A stretch of DNA of 64,000 nucleotides, from assembly GCA_963995525.1 (NCBI GenBank), contig OZ023217.1:25413925-25477924 (forward strand), given 5' to 3'. This DNA comes from Escarpia spicata. Its lineage: Eukaryota; Annelida; Polychaeta; Sabellida; Siboglinidae. A program made the position numbers and the translations under genes. The notes beneath the pieces were generated by a model. It was not told where the DNA came from. It ran no database searches and worked only from the letters and a program-made list of their open reading frames with translations. Position 1 is the stretch's first letter. Every line of letters begins with the position of its first letter. This document shows, piece by piece, positions 21,446-32,919 of this stretch.

Positions 21446-21880
21446 ATGGCCGATCTCCTATCAGAAATTAAAACGAATACGACGTACTTGCGAAAAAGTG
21501 CCAAGGTCGTCAAAATGTGGGAGTGTCAGCGGAAAGAAATTCGGAAAAATTCCGATGTAAGAAAATTTCTAAATTCAAAATTTCCTCACCGTAACCTGAA
21601 GTGGGAAATGACCCAAGATAACGTTTTGCAAAATGTAGTTGAAGGTCGCCTATTTGGCATGGTAGAGTGCGACATGTTCGTTCCAGATCATCTTAAAGAT
21701 TATTTTGGTGAAATGAACCCATTTTCAAAAACATTGACATAACCCGTGACGACATCTGCCCCTACATGCGAGCTTACGCTGAAGAGCACAATATATTATC
21801 TATTCCTCGGCGTACCCGTGTGACTTCGTATTTTGCTTAAAACAAATCTTTTAGATATGCCTTTGTTGAAATTTTTCGAG
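21446..21880 (+). pseudogene. Polinton protein-primed DNA polymerase B, first piece
   Basis: The ORF at 21446-21742 contains KVVKMWECQRKEI and GRLFGMVECDMFVP, and continues after a frameshift with RDDICPYMRAYAEEHNI and, near 21860, MPLLKFF. These segments belong to the family-B DNA polymerase of Polintons, upstream of the catalytic palm. Sequence then switches to LINE 5' UTR at roughly 21880. The second piece resumes at about 31541. I describe both breaks without joining them. Confidence 0.8.
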
Positions 21881-22470
21881 GCTATATTTGGCGGAGATAG
21901 ATCGTAGAAATTGGTGGTGCAGAAAAGTTGATAAACAAGTGGAATTACTTAGTATAAGTATTATTCTTGCCTTAATATCATTCATAAAGTTGCAGTAAAC
22001 ATATATTGAGTAGCAGTTGTGCTTAAAGTTAGTTAATTAAAGTATTATAGAAAATCTTATTATAGTTAGTGATTATAGGGTAACTTAGCCTTCGCTAAGT
22101 TGTAAAAAAGATTTAACAAACCTGATTATGTGGTAGACTATATAGGAGATAAAGTAACAACCATCAAACTACTTACATAAGATAATATCTGTGTAAGCCA
22201 GTACTTGCTAGATATTTTGATTAGGTAGCATTGTTGTTAAAATTAAGCAAGTGCGATAGTCGGGCGGCGTAACCTAAATAAATAAAGCAGCCTAAGGTAA
22301 CGTAATTGATTGCATTTAAATTAGGTCACTACCGGTAATGTTAGCGTTCGTGACAGGATAAATAGTCGGCTGTGTAATTGAAATCTGTAACAAAGTGTGC
22401 TGTAGTACACAGGAAACAGTCATTATAAAGACTAAGTTAGTTAAGTTATTAAATCAATTCTGATCGGGAT

Positions 22471-23319
22471 ATGGCGCCTTGCAAGCGGCAAGTCAAGGCA
22501 AAGCGACACTTGGTGTGCGATCATTGCCACAGCTGGGTAGATTTTGCATTGTCCGGCTGTGGGAAGTCATGGGCAGAAACCATGGAGGAAGGATTCACAT
22601 TTCAGTGCATTGGGTGTTGGAAGGTGGAGTGTCTGCAGAAGGAGATAGTTAGGTTGATAGATATTGTGAAGGGAATGGAGATGGGAATTAGCAGGGAAGC
22701 AGGTCGAATGGAGAGAGACGACAGGGAGAGAGGAGAGAATACTGCAAGACTGAAGGAGAATAGCAGTGGCAAGAAAACTGAGGAAAGGAGATTGAGAGGA
22801 GGGAAGGTGATTGGAGGGGAAGAAATTGGAAAATCGACAACAGAAAACGTGACAAGCGTGAAGGTGACAGGGGAGAAAGTGACCGTAGAGAAGGAGGGAG
22901 GGAAGATGGGACGGGAGGGGAGAGAAGAAAATGAGATGGGAGGAAAGATGAAGGGACGGAAGGAAGTGAGAGCAAATGTGATAGAAGAGAAGAAAGAAAG
23001 GGACGTTGGCAGGAGGAAAGGTGACAAGAGAAAAGCGACAGGAAAGAATGGATCGGAAGAGAATGTGACAACAGAGAAGACGATAAGGGGGAAAGACAAC
23101 AACCAGACAGATGCAAACCGAAGAAGGAGCTATTCTAAGGCAGTGATTGAGGGGGCAATGAGGAAAGAGAGGGTGTTTATGGGCGACTCCATTATAAGAA
23201 AGACGGACAAGACACTGAGCGAGGGGAAGGAGATGAAAGATGGCCTCCATCTTAGTGGAAAGGGGGCAGCAGTATTCTCAGAGAACCTGTTGACAGTGGG
23301 ACAGGTTGCATCTATTTAA
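22471..23319 (+). pseudogene. CR1-like ORF1 with internally deleted esterase domain
   Basis: The 282-residue ORF starts MAPCKRQVKAKRH with Cys/His pairs (CDHCHSW, then FQCIGCW) like a degenerate PHD finger. A very long Lys/Glu/Gly-rich stretch (about residues 85-225) follows. It then has VFMGDSIIRK, the block I GDS of an SGNH esterase, and only 17 residues later DGLHLSGKG, the block V D-x-x-H. In CR1 ORF1 proteins these blocks are far apart, so the core of the esterase is deleted. The frame stays open, so the deletion may be a multiple of three. Confidence 0.65.
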
Positions 23320-23465
23320 ACTAGATTAGCAGGGGGGACTCACAGAGAAGCCTGAAACTGGAGGCATAGATAAAGACAGCACAAATAAATCAGCAAAGTA
23401 CAGTTTGGAAAACTCTTCTGAAGCTCGATATAAATGTGTTTGTTTAAATGCAAGGAGTATATAGT

Positions 23466-23657
23466 TAGTGGAGTGTACCCCTAGCGGACTATAGGAGAAC
23501 TGAACCTGCATCATTTCTCGAGCGTTTGACAACGCTACAGTTTATTGTATCTACCTATACAGTATTATGGTTTATGACTCGTTTATTCATTGCTGAAGAT
23601 GCGTGTAAGTTGTCACACTACATAAACATCGATGCAAATACACAAGGGTGTTATTTA
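23466..23657 (+). repeat. 5' LTR of the gypsy element
   Basis: It starts TAGTGGAGTGTACCCC and ends GGGTGTTATTTA. The immediate termini TA...TA are not the usual TG...CA; a TG begins three bases inside. It differs from the 3' LTR at two positions in the segment around 23570. Confidence 0.9.
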
Positions 23658-23779
23658 TGAATAAACGAACAATCTGCAGCATTGTATTAAGCACTCGTCG
23701 ACAATCCAGCCTATTATCGCTCACGCTCGCATACGCGAATACGGTGGTCGCACCTGGTGCATAATCTACCGTTGTGATC

Positions 23780-26155
23780 ATGGATCCGGCCACGCCCACG
23801 GTAGATGTAAAGTGTCCCGTCGACAGATGCGAATAACGCCCGAATGTCACCGACGCCACGCTCGCAGCTTCACTCCTCACCATCCACGCGAAGAGTCAGC
23901 ATGTCGCCACGCCCGCGCCCAGCCACGCTGCCGGCGCCACGGCCAAGGTGGAGAAAATTAGCCGCCCGACCGTTGATGAGGGGATCTCCCTGGAAGAAAG
24001 GCTATATTTCGAGCAACGCTGACGTGAATATAAAGACGCTACGCGAGTCGCCGGCTCCGACCTCACTTACCAGCTCCTGGATAGCTTTACTCCCGAGGGA
24101 CTACGGAAGAACCCCGTGCGGGTTCACCGTGATGCGCTGGCCTCCTGTAGCGAACGAGACCTACTGGCCAACATTAAGAAGTTGGCGCTGCGCGCCGAGA
24201 ACGCGATGGTAGCCCGGGACGTGCTGTCGAAGATGCGGCAGGACCGAGACGAACCTGTCCGCGTCTACAGCGCTCGACTCAAGGGGCAAGCGCGAGTTTG
24301 CCAGTTCGTCGTCAAGTGTCAGTGCCCGAGCTGCCCGAGCTGCCCGAACCACGACGCATGCGTTGGGGCAGATTACAGCGACATTGTGGTGCGGGACCAG
24401 GTCGTCCTGGGCTGCGCCGAACATGACATCAAACTGGATTGTCTGACCGAGAAGGGACCGAGTACACCTCCCGAAGAGGTTGAGGCGTTTGTTGAGGGCA
24501 AGGAATCGGGAAAGATTTCCCTCCAGCAGCTGAGCGACGGATCCGAGGCGGCTGCCCAGATCAGCTCATTCCGGAAACAGCAGAGAGTGGTCTTCAAACA
24601 ACATGCCCCACCCACACCCCTGCCTACTCCGCTGTGCACACTCTGCGGCCAGATCGGCCATGGTAGCAGCAGGGACGAGCGCTCTGACAACTGCCCGGCA
24701 TACGGCCAAACCTGCACCAAATGCGGCAAGAAAGGTCACATTGGGACCGTATGCAGGCAAAAGTCAACGACCGGCACACTCTATGTGCAACGCCGCCCGC
24801 GCCGGTCACCGCAGAGGGAAACCGCTACAGCTCTCTTCCAGTCACTATGCAGTGTGGAGAACGCGCCGCCTGTCGACAACGAGATCGTCTGCAACCTCGG
24901 GGAGTTCAAACTCGAACACTGCGTTTACGACGCCACTCAAGACACGTGGGTGAAGAAATCCTCGGCCCCACAACCTACACTGTCGTTATACATCACTCAC
25001 TACCCGTGCGACACTCGCGCTCTCGGCCTCCGCATGCCACTGAGGCGCCCGACTAAGGCTGCGTTGGTGTCGGTAGTGGCTGATACAGGCTGCCAATCGT
25101 GCCTGGCTGGGACGAATCTACTCTCCAAGCTCGGACTGCAATGCCTGAGCAAAACACGTCTGCAGATGTCAGCTGCCAATGGAAACAATCTGGACATAAT
25201 CGGGGCGATCGTCCTGCGCCTATCAGACTCCGCTTCTCCAGGTGGCACAGGAACACGCCAAATTGTCTACATATGTCGAGAGACGAGGGACTTCTTCTTG
25301 TCTCGAGGAGCATGTGTGGCGCTAGGCATTGTGTCGCGTAACTTCCCTGACGTCGGCCAAAGCCAACAGCCCTCAGCGGAGGTGAACACGTGCAGCGCCG
25401 CCTCAGAGTCGTCGATGACCGCGGCCTGTGAGTGCCCCCGCCGTCAACCTCCACCACTGCCTCCGCAAGAGCTGCCCTATCCAGCCATTGAGGACAACCG
25501 CAGAAAACTGGAGCAGTGGTTGCTGTCGCACTACAAGGCTAGCACATTCAACACGTGTCACCACCAGCCTCTCCTCCCGATGGAGGGCCCGCCACTCCGG
25601 CTAATGATTGATCCAGACGCCAAGCCTGTCGCCTGCCACACGCCGATCGATGTCCCGATTCACTGGCGAAGCGACGTGAAGGCCGGCCTCGACCAAGACT
25701 GCAGTATGGGCGTCATCGAGGAGGTACCAACTGGCACCCCTGTCACCTGGTGTCATCGCATGGTTATCGGCGCAAAGAAGAACGGGAAGCCTCGACGGAC
25801 TGTGGATCTCCAGGCCCTTAACGCTAGTGCCACCAGGGAGACCCACCACACCCAGAGACCCTTTCACCAAGCGAGATCAGTGCCTCATGGAACAAAGAAA
25901 ACGGTGTGTGACGCCTGGAACGGGTACCAAGCTGTCCCACTCCACCCCAACGACCGCCACCTCACGACGTTCATAACGCCTTGGGGCCGCTATCGATACC
26001 GCTCAGCACCCCAAGGATATGTGGCGTCTGGCGATGGCTTCACACGGCGGTTCGATGAGATCGTCGCCCACATACCCAACAAGACAAAATGCATCAACGA
26101 TACCCTATTGTGGGCGGACAGCATCGAGCAGGCCTTTTGGCAGACAGTGCAGTGA
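23780..26155 (+). pseudogene. gypsy gag, protease and reverse transcriptase (stop-bearing)
   Basis: A single frame from ATG 23780 is interrupted by TAA at 23834 and TGA at 24020, then is open to TGA at 26153. In order it holds a helical Gag region (ARDVLSKMRQDRDEPVRVY), two zinc knuckles (CTLCGQIGHG... and CTKCGKKGHIGTVC), a retropepsin with ADTGCQSC, and RT with KKNGKPRRTVDLQALN, FITPWGRYRYRSAPQGY and a catalytic region reading CINDTLLW. Family members have two adjacent Asp in the last motif; here the first is Asn. Downstream the same frame continues after another stop. Confidence 0.85.
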
Positions 26156-28527
26156 CTGGACACGAGTGGCCGCAATGGCATCACGCAGAATCCAGACAAG
26201 TTTGTGTTCGTTAAAGACACCGTCGAGTTTGCAGGCTTTGAGATATCACCCACGTAAGTGAAACCATGCTCGAAGGTGTTGCAGTCGATAAAGGACTTCC
26301 CGACACCGAGGAATGTCACAGACATCAGAAGCTGGTTCGGCCTCGTTAACCAGGTGGCTTATGCCTTCGCCGTAGCGGACCACATGCAACCATTCCGCGA
26401 CCTCCTGAAGCCAGATCAGCCGTTCGCCTGGACGGAACATTTGGATCGCCTGTTCAGGCAGTCGAAAGTCGTGATCATCGACCAGATCAGGCAAGGAGTC
26501 GAGATCTTCGACCAGTCACGCCCGACGTGCCTCGCCACAGACTGGTCTAAGGAAGGGCTCGGGTACTGGCTAGTCCAGAAACACTGTGACTGCGCTGGTG
26601 TCCGACCGTTCTGCTGCAAGTTGGGCTGGAAAGTAGTGCTGATGGGCAGCCGTTTCACACACGGCGCTGAGTCACGTTATGCCCCCATCGAGGGCGAGGC
26701 GCTGGCAGTTGTAGACGACCTTGACAAGGCTCGACATTTCACCCTGGGATGTTCGGACCTCATGGTAGCAGTAGACCACAAGCCACTACTCAAGGTGCTG
26801 GGTGACCGTGCCCTCGACGACATCCCAAACCCTCGCTTGCGGAACATTAAGGAAAAGTCGCAGCGGTACCGGTTTCGCGTGCTCCGCATCACCGGCGTCC
26901 GCAACACCGTCGCCGACGCCCTATCACGACACCCGGTGGGCGACGCCGAGACTCCCGACTTGCCCGATGACGTGGCCGCGGCAGACCCCGCAGCCCTCCA
27001 ATCCCGCGACGATCCGGCGCCACCTCGCTGCTCACAAACTTGCGCGTCCACGGCCACGGAACTCATCAAGTCGGTCACATGGGACGATGTTCGCACTGCC
27101 ACGGCGAGCGACCCCGACATGTCCGCTCTAGTGGATGTCATCCACAACGGCTTTCCTGACACGCCACCAGCCATGCTCAGTGCCATCCGCACGTACCACC
27201 AGTACCGGGAGAAGCTAACCGAGTACGATGGCGTCATCCTTTACAAGGACAGAATCGTCATACCACCCATTCTCCGAGCACGTGTCTTGCAGGCACCCCA
27301 CTCGGCTCACCAGAGTATATCGATGATGGTGTCGCGAGCAGAGGGGTCATTCTTCTGGCCAGGTATGACTTCGGCAATTGAAGAGACACGTGCACACTGT
27401 ACAGCGTGCAACCGCATGACGCCGTCACAACCAAACTCGCCGCCTACACCACCAACACGACCAGTCTACCCCTTCCAGGCGATATGTGCTGACTACTTCA
27501 GCTACGGCGGCCATCACTATCTCGTCGCCGTGGACAGATACTCTAATTGGCCTATCGTAGAAGAGAACGCGGAGGGCTCCAAAAGCCTCATTGCCGCGCT
27601 CCGAAGAGTGTTCGTGACCTTCGGCATCGCCGAGGAGCTCTCCTCGGACAGGGGACCTGAGTTTAAGACAGGCGCTACAAAGACATTCCTCCAGAACTGG
27701 GGTATACGTCACCGCATCAGCAGCGTACAAAATCCACACAGCAACTGCAGGGCGGAAGTCGGGGTGAAAACGGTCAAGCGGATGCTGGTTGGCAGCACGG
27801 GCCCAGGTGGTTCCCTGAACACCGACGCATTCCAACGGGCCATGTTAGCCTACAGAAACACGCCAGATCCGATGTCGAAGGTCAGTCCTGCCGAGATCAT
27901 CTTTGGACGCCGCATCCGGGACTTCATCCCAGTACCGCCCGGACAGTACCTACCCCACTGGACATGGCGCAAGCAAGAGAGGACGCACTACGTATCCGAC
28001 ACATGAGGGCACATGAGCGACTGTCGGAGCACACACGTGTCCTACCTCCACTCACTATCGGCAACTGCGTGAGGCTGCAGAATCTGGTTGGCCCGCACCC
28101 AACCAAGTGGGACCGCACCGGAATCGTAGTTGAGGTACGCCAGTACGACCAATAAGTCGTACGAGTGGACGGGTCGGGGCGTGTCACACTCCGTAACAGG
28201 AAACACCTACGCCTGTACACGCCGCATATCGCCAGGGCCCCGTTGATCAACTCGCCATCTGTCATTCCCCCCGCCACGACCACGCCACCGTCGCCCATGC
28301 TACCCGAGACACCGACCCAACCAGCCTACCCAGTGTCGCCTCTACCCAGGCCGACTACACCCGTGCCAGCGACCCAGGCCAGGCCCGAGTCCGGCGCCGG
28401 GCAGCCTCCTCGTGCTAGTCGTGAGATGCTCCAGTTGGCCGCGCCCCCACCCACACCGGCCGCTGAGGTTCCGCCACCGACCCCTGCTCCGACACCCGCT
28501 GTTCGGCGACTTGGCGGTCGCACCTGA
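26156..28527 (+). pseudogene. gypsy RNase H and integrase (stop- and frameshift-bearing)
   Basis: This continues the RT frame after TGA 26153, with a second stop TAA at 26255. RNase H is seen as CLATDWSKEGLGYW, GEALAV and VAVDHKPLLKVL, ending DALSRH. Integrase has the HHCC zinc region (HSAHQS...HCTACNRM) and the D, D, E core (CADYFSYGGHHYL, SSDRGPEF, and E in NCRAEVGVKTVKRM). At about 27955 the reading moves to another frame (27964-28155, ALRIRHMRAHERLSEHTRV), hits TAA at 28153, and ends with a Pro/Thr-rich tail to 28527. Confidence 0.85.
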
Positions 28528-28609
28528 CGACCTCCAAGGAGACTAGTGGAGGAAATGTAGAGGGTCACACTTCCATTGTCAGCCCTCTGGCTCGAGGACT
28601 TGGGGGGCA

Positions 28610-28801
28610 TAGTGGAGTGTACCCCTAGCGGACTATAGGAGAACTGAACCTGCATCATTTCTCGAGCGTTTGACAACGCTACAGTTTATTGTATCTACCT
28701 ATACAGTACTATGCTTTATGACTCGTTTATTCATTGCTGAAGATGCGTGTAAGTTGTCACACTACATAAACATCGATGCAAATACACAAGGGTGTTATTT
28801 A
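28610..28801 (+). repeat. 3' LTR of the gypsy element
   Basis: Same 192 bp as 23466-23657 with two substitutions. A purine-rich tract, GGACTTGGGGGG, lies just upstream at 28597-28608 and is the likely plus-strand priming site. Confidence 0.9.
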
Positions 28802-28806
28802 ATAGT

Positions 28807-31500
28807 AAACAAAAGAAATTAACTAAACATTATGGTAGAAGATATTGACCCTCACATAATAGGTATAACCGAATCCTAGACCACCACCGATATATCAGAT
28901 GCCGAATTGGGACTGACAGGATATGTCATGTTTAGGAAAGATAGAATAGGAAGAAAGGGAGGTGAAGTTATTTTATATATTAAAGAATCTATCCAGGGTT
29001 ATGAAATAAAATTAAAAAGAGAAGCAGATTGCGAAGAAGCTGTTTGGTGTAACATAGTTACAGGAAACTCAACGTTAACAGTTGGGTTAGTTTATCGAAG
29101 TGCAAACATAAGCATAGAAGATAATGAAAAATACAAAATGCTATAAGGGAAGTAAGCAAACGGGACTGTATTATTACGGGGGATTTTAACCACGGGCATA
29201 TACAATGGAAATCTTTACAGAATATGGGGAGTGAGGACCACAAGTTTTTAGTTTTAGTTCAATATACTTTCCTTTTTCAACATGTACTAGAACCAACCAG
29301 GGGTGAGAATGTGTTACACATAGTTTTGTCCTCACAGAACGAACTAGTTCACAATGTCAATATATGTGAGCCATTGGGGAGTAGTGATCACAACCAGATA
29401 CATTTGATCATCAAGGTAAAATCAGAAAGGAATAGTAAAAAGCAGTATAGGAGAAATTTCCACAAAGAAAGGTATAAGGACATGAGGAAATATTTAGCAA
29501 AGATAGACTGGAATAAGACACTGAAAAATAAGACGGCAACAGAATGCTGGAATATATTAAAGAGTGAAATTAAGTGCATAATCGATAAATTTGTACCCTT
29601 CAAAAAACAAGGGAAACGGTCCAAAAAGAAACACTTATCGAAAGAAGCCATTAGAAAAATTAAGTATAAACAAATGATGTGGAAGTCATATAGATGTACT
29701 GGAAATGATGAAGATTACAACAGTTATAAAGAAGCACTTAACCAGGCTAGAGCTGAAATTATAAATTCAAAGAGAAGCTATGAACAACAATTAGCTAGTA
29801 ATATAAAACATGACAGCAAGAATTTGTATGCGTATGTTCGAAGCAAACAGAAAGTTCAAGATAAGGTCGGTCCTCTTAAAGATAGTGCTGGAAATATAAT
29901 ATCAGAGGGTTTCTTAATGGCAGAAGACCTGAATGAGTACTTTAGTTCAGTGTTTACCAGAGAAGATATTAGTTCACTGCTAAGTTCAAGGGGGCAGATT
30001 CAGACTATTTAGGACAATTAATTGTAATCCCGGAAATGGTAGCTAAGAAAATAAGGGCTATGAAGGATAATAAATCACCTGGAGTGGATGGGATTCCGCC
30101 CAAACTACTGTTGGAAATTGTAGAACAAATTAGTGTAATGTGTAAATTGCAACAGTTTTCAATTTGTCATTAGAAGAGGGAGTGGTTCCTTTAGAATGGA
30201 AAGAGGCAAACATTATACCGTTATTTTAAAAAGGTTTGAGAAACAAGTCAGAGAACTATAGACCAGTGAGTTTAACATAAGTGATTTGCAAATTATTAGA
30301 AAGTTTAATTAAAGATCACATTGTGGATTTTCTTGTTAACAAAACTTGATAAACCCATCTCAACATGTTTTTTTTAAAGCGAGGTCATGCTTAACAAATA
30401 TGTTATGTTTTTGGAAGACATCATTAAGTGGGTAGATGAGGGATCACCAGTAGATATCGCCTACTTAGATTTTCAAAAAGCTTTCGTCAAAGTACCACAT
30501 CAAAGATTACTGCTTGAACTAAAGGCCCATGCCATAGGAAATTGTATAATAAACTGGATAGAAAAATGGCTGATTGACAGAAGACAACGTGTAGTAGTTG
30601 ATGGGGAGGCTTCAAACTGGAAATCAGTATTGAGTGGGGTACCACAGGGATCAATACTAGGACCTATATTATTCTTAATATATATCAACGATTTGGATGA
30701 TGAAATAACAAGCAAGGTGTTTTTGCGGATGATACAAAAGTGTTTAGAAGGATTAAAAGTGATGGAGATAGACAGCATTTACACGATGATCTTGACAAGT
30801 TGATCAAGTGGTCTGAAAAATGGCAAATGCTGTTCAATTTTGGGAAATGTAAATGCCTCCACACAGGATATGGGAACGAAGAGGTAGAATATACAATGGG
30901 GGGTACTGTACTAAGTACTACTGTAAAAGAAAAGGACTTATGGTTAACCATTAGTGCTGATATGAAAATTTCAGAGCAGTGCGGAATTGCAGCTTCAAAG
31001 GGAAATCAAATCCTTGGATTAATTAGGCGAAACATAACGTATAAGGAAAAAGAGCTAATAATACCGCTGTACAAAACAATAGTGAGGCCTGATTTAGAAT
31101 ATTGTATTCAAGTGTGGAGGCCATATCGCAGGAAGGACATAGAAATGCTAGAAAGAGTGCAGAGGAGAGCAACTAAAATGATATCAAAACTGAGGGATCT
31201 TAGTTACGAAATACGCCTAAAAATGTGGCTTAACAACACTAGAGACCAGGAGATTGAGAGGAGGTCAGATAGAAGTGTTTAAAATAATGAATGTTTATGA
31301 AAATATTGATAGAAATATTTTTTCTCAGTTAAGAAAGATAGAAGGACTAGAGGACATGAAGTTATATTAGCAAAGGATCAGTGTAGGTTAGATGTAAGAA
31401 AGTTCTCATTTTCACAAAGGACTGTAAATGAATTGAACAGATTATCTGCTGATTGTATGGGTGCTAGTAGCATGAATATGTTTTAAAAGAAAATCGACAC
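28807..31500 (+). pseudogene. CR1-like ORF2 downstream part (endonuclease and RT)
   Basis: The endonuclease part includes DPHIIGITES, GEVILYIKES and, near 29175, an ITGDFN equivalent in a shifted frame, then GSSDHNQIH at about 29378. RT follows with KDNKSPGVDGIPPKLL (30064), [14 protein letters not shown] (30460), [13 protein letters not shown] (30637), and FADDTKVF across a frameshift at about 30720. The thumb ends VQRRATKMI. Multiple frameshifts at about 29145, 30010, 30180-30380, 30720 and 31280 make it non-coding. Confidence 0.8.
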
Positions 31501-31540
31501 ATACCTCAGAAGGGCGGGATACACATAGATAAAAGGGTTG

Positions 31541-32180
31541 GACTCTCGATAAGCGATACGAACTCAGTCTGTGTTTCAAGTCTTTCGCTGATGCCGTCTC
31601 GAATGTACGCAGCGAAGATGACGTGTATCCGGACAAGGCCATTATTGGTGACACAATGAAACTTCTTGGAAATAGTGGCTATGGAAAATGTTTAACCAAT
31701 AAGGATCTACACAGAAATAATATATTTTATAATGGTAAAACGGCAAGCCGAGGAATTAACAGTGATCGTTTTTGCCAGCTACACCCAATTACGGAATCCG
31801 TTTACCAATTGACAATGAACAAGATTAATTAAATACGATCTCCCTCTTCAAATTGGATTTATGGTTTACCAGTATGCAAAATTGAGAATGTTGGAATTTT
31901 ATTATGGTTTTATAGATTATTACGTCGAGCGCCCCTCTTCCAATATTGCGAGATGGATACGGATTCAGCATATATAAGTCTAGCTTTTTCTTGTTTAGAC
32001 GATTATATTACCACGGCTAAAGGACAAGAATACTTCACAAACATGTCCCGGTGGTTTCCTGCTGTTTGTTGTGATGCGCACGCGTCCGATTATGTGACTT
32101 TTCGGTTGGAAGGGTTAAAGAGTGTATTTATACACACGTCTTTGTCGCATCACCATGATGTGCTTTCTCTTTTTAAGTGA
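31541..32180 (+). pseudogene. Polinton DNA polymerase B, second piece (palm)
   Basis: It resumes the polymerase in the same strand as 21446-21880. Motifs include GDTMKLLGNSGYGK (polymerase motif B region, 31650) and MDTDSAYISL (motif C with two Asp, 31953). The reading shifts frame near 31830 and again near 31950, and a TAA ends the first segment at 31830. The C-terminus runs to a stop at 32178. Dead copy of a protein-primed replicative polymerase. Confidence 0.85.
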
Positions 32181-32324
32181 GGGAATTATGGAAAATACGA
32201 AGGACATTTTATACTTCAATTGCTGCAGAAGTTGTGTCAATAAACACAGATTGTAGCACCCTGTCTAACAGTGACAGTGTAACATATAGAGTCGATTTGT
32301 ATATGGATAAGTTTGCAAGATTTT

Positions 32325-32600
32325 ATAATATTGACACTTTCTCTTGGGTGTCTGACAACAAGAATATATGTGATGTAATTCACAGTGACACTTTCTCTTG
32401 GGTGTCTGAATAAAATCTGTGTATCATACGGAGTCAATTTGTAAATAGTTAAGGTTTAGAAGATTTTATAATATTGTCACTTTCTCTTGGGTGTCTGATA
32501 AACTGTGTATCATATGGAGTCGATTTGTATATAGTTAAGTTTTACAAGATTTTACAATATTGATACTTTCTCTTGAGTGTCTGAATAAAATTTCATGAAC
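32325..32600. repeat. Tandem repeats between convergent Polinton genes
   Basis: Four copies of GACACTTTCTCTTGGGTGTC or close variants occur at 32333, 32386, 32476 and 32564. The last two sit in roughly 100-bp units that also carry GTGTATCATA-GGAGTC. They occupy the gap between the end of polymerase B and the opposite-strand protease, where transcription units converge. Confidence 0.8.
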
Positions 32601-32639
32601 GGACGAAGGTGTTCACAAACGTCTTCATGGGTATGCCTA

Positions 32640-32871
32640 GACTTCGGTGCAACAAGTACACGACACATTATTGTCCACACACGTTAGGCAGCGGGCTCTG
32701 AAGCGTTTTCTTGTTGAAAGTCCAAGTCACGCAGTTGCTGTGTAGAAAATCCACGAATTCGGCGTGTCGAGGTGGCAAACCGTAGGAGTCGAAGTATTCT
32801 CCACGTCCGTCTTTTGCAATAAACATGCAGATCCAGTTCATCGAAACGAAAGCTGCCGCATAAGTCGTCAT
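32640..32871 (-). pseudogene. Adenain-like cysteine protease of the Polinton
   Basis: The ORF contains DGRGEYFDSYGLPP and ends QSPLPNVCGQ followed at once by a TAA. Adenovirus-type maturation proteases carry their catalytic Cys in this VCGQ context. The stop therefore truncates the protein just after the nucleophile. The segment that should bear the catalytic His reads MNWIC, with Asn where His is expected, and the N-terminus is missing. The protease would cleave capsid precursors. Confidence 0.75.
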
Positions 32872-32919
32872 AGGAGTAGTGGGTAATCTGTCTTTAGGTA
32901 GTAGGCCCTACGCCCCGTA

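Larger units (their letters stand above)
23466..28801 (+). mobile_element. Full-length Ty3/gypsy LTR retrotransposon
   Basis: LTRs at 23466-23657 and 28610-28801 are both 192 bp and differ at only two positions I can see. They are flanked by the 5-bp direct repeat ATAGT (23461-23465 and 28802-28806). The 5.3-kb element carries gag-pol on the plus strand. Despite the near-identical LTRs, gag-pol has several nonsense codons and a frameshift. Base composition is markedly GC-richer than the surrounding LINE, which makes the borders obvious. Confidence 0.93.
21885..31540 (+). mobile_element. CR1-like LINE interrupted by a gypsy element
   Basis: ORF1 (22471-23319) is followed by the first residues of ORF2 (about 23410-23460), a complete LTR element (23466-28801), and then the rest of ORF2 (28807-31500). 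The LINE tail ends near 31540, after which polymerase B sequence resumes. ORF2 carries frameshifts and nonsense codons, so this LINE was already old or decayed after insertion. It is a different family from the intact LINE at 8.5-12.5 kb. Confidence 0.8.

Noticed and set aside
22567..23250. Minus-strand ORFs of 142-227 residues opposite the CR1-like ORF1
   Set aside because: They are Ser/Pro/Leu shadows of the purine-rich Lys/Glu coding strand.
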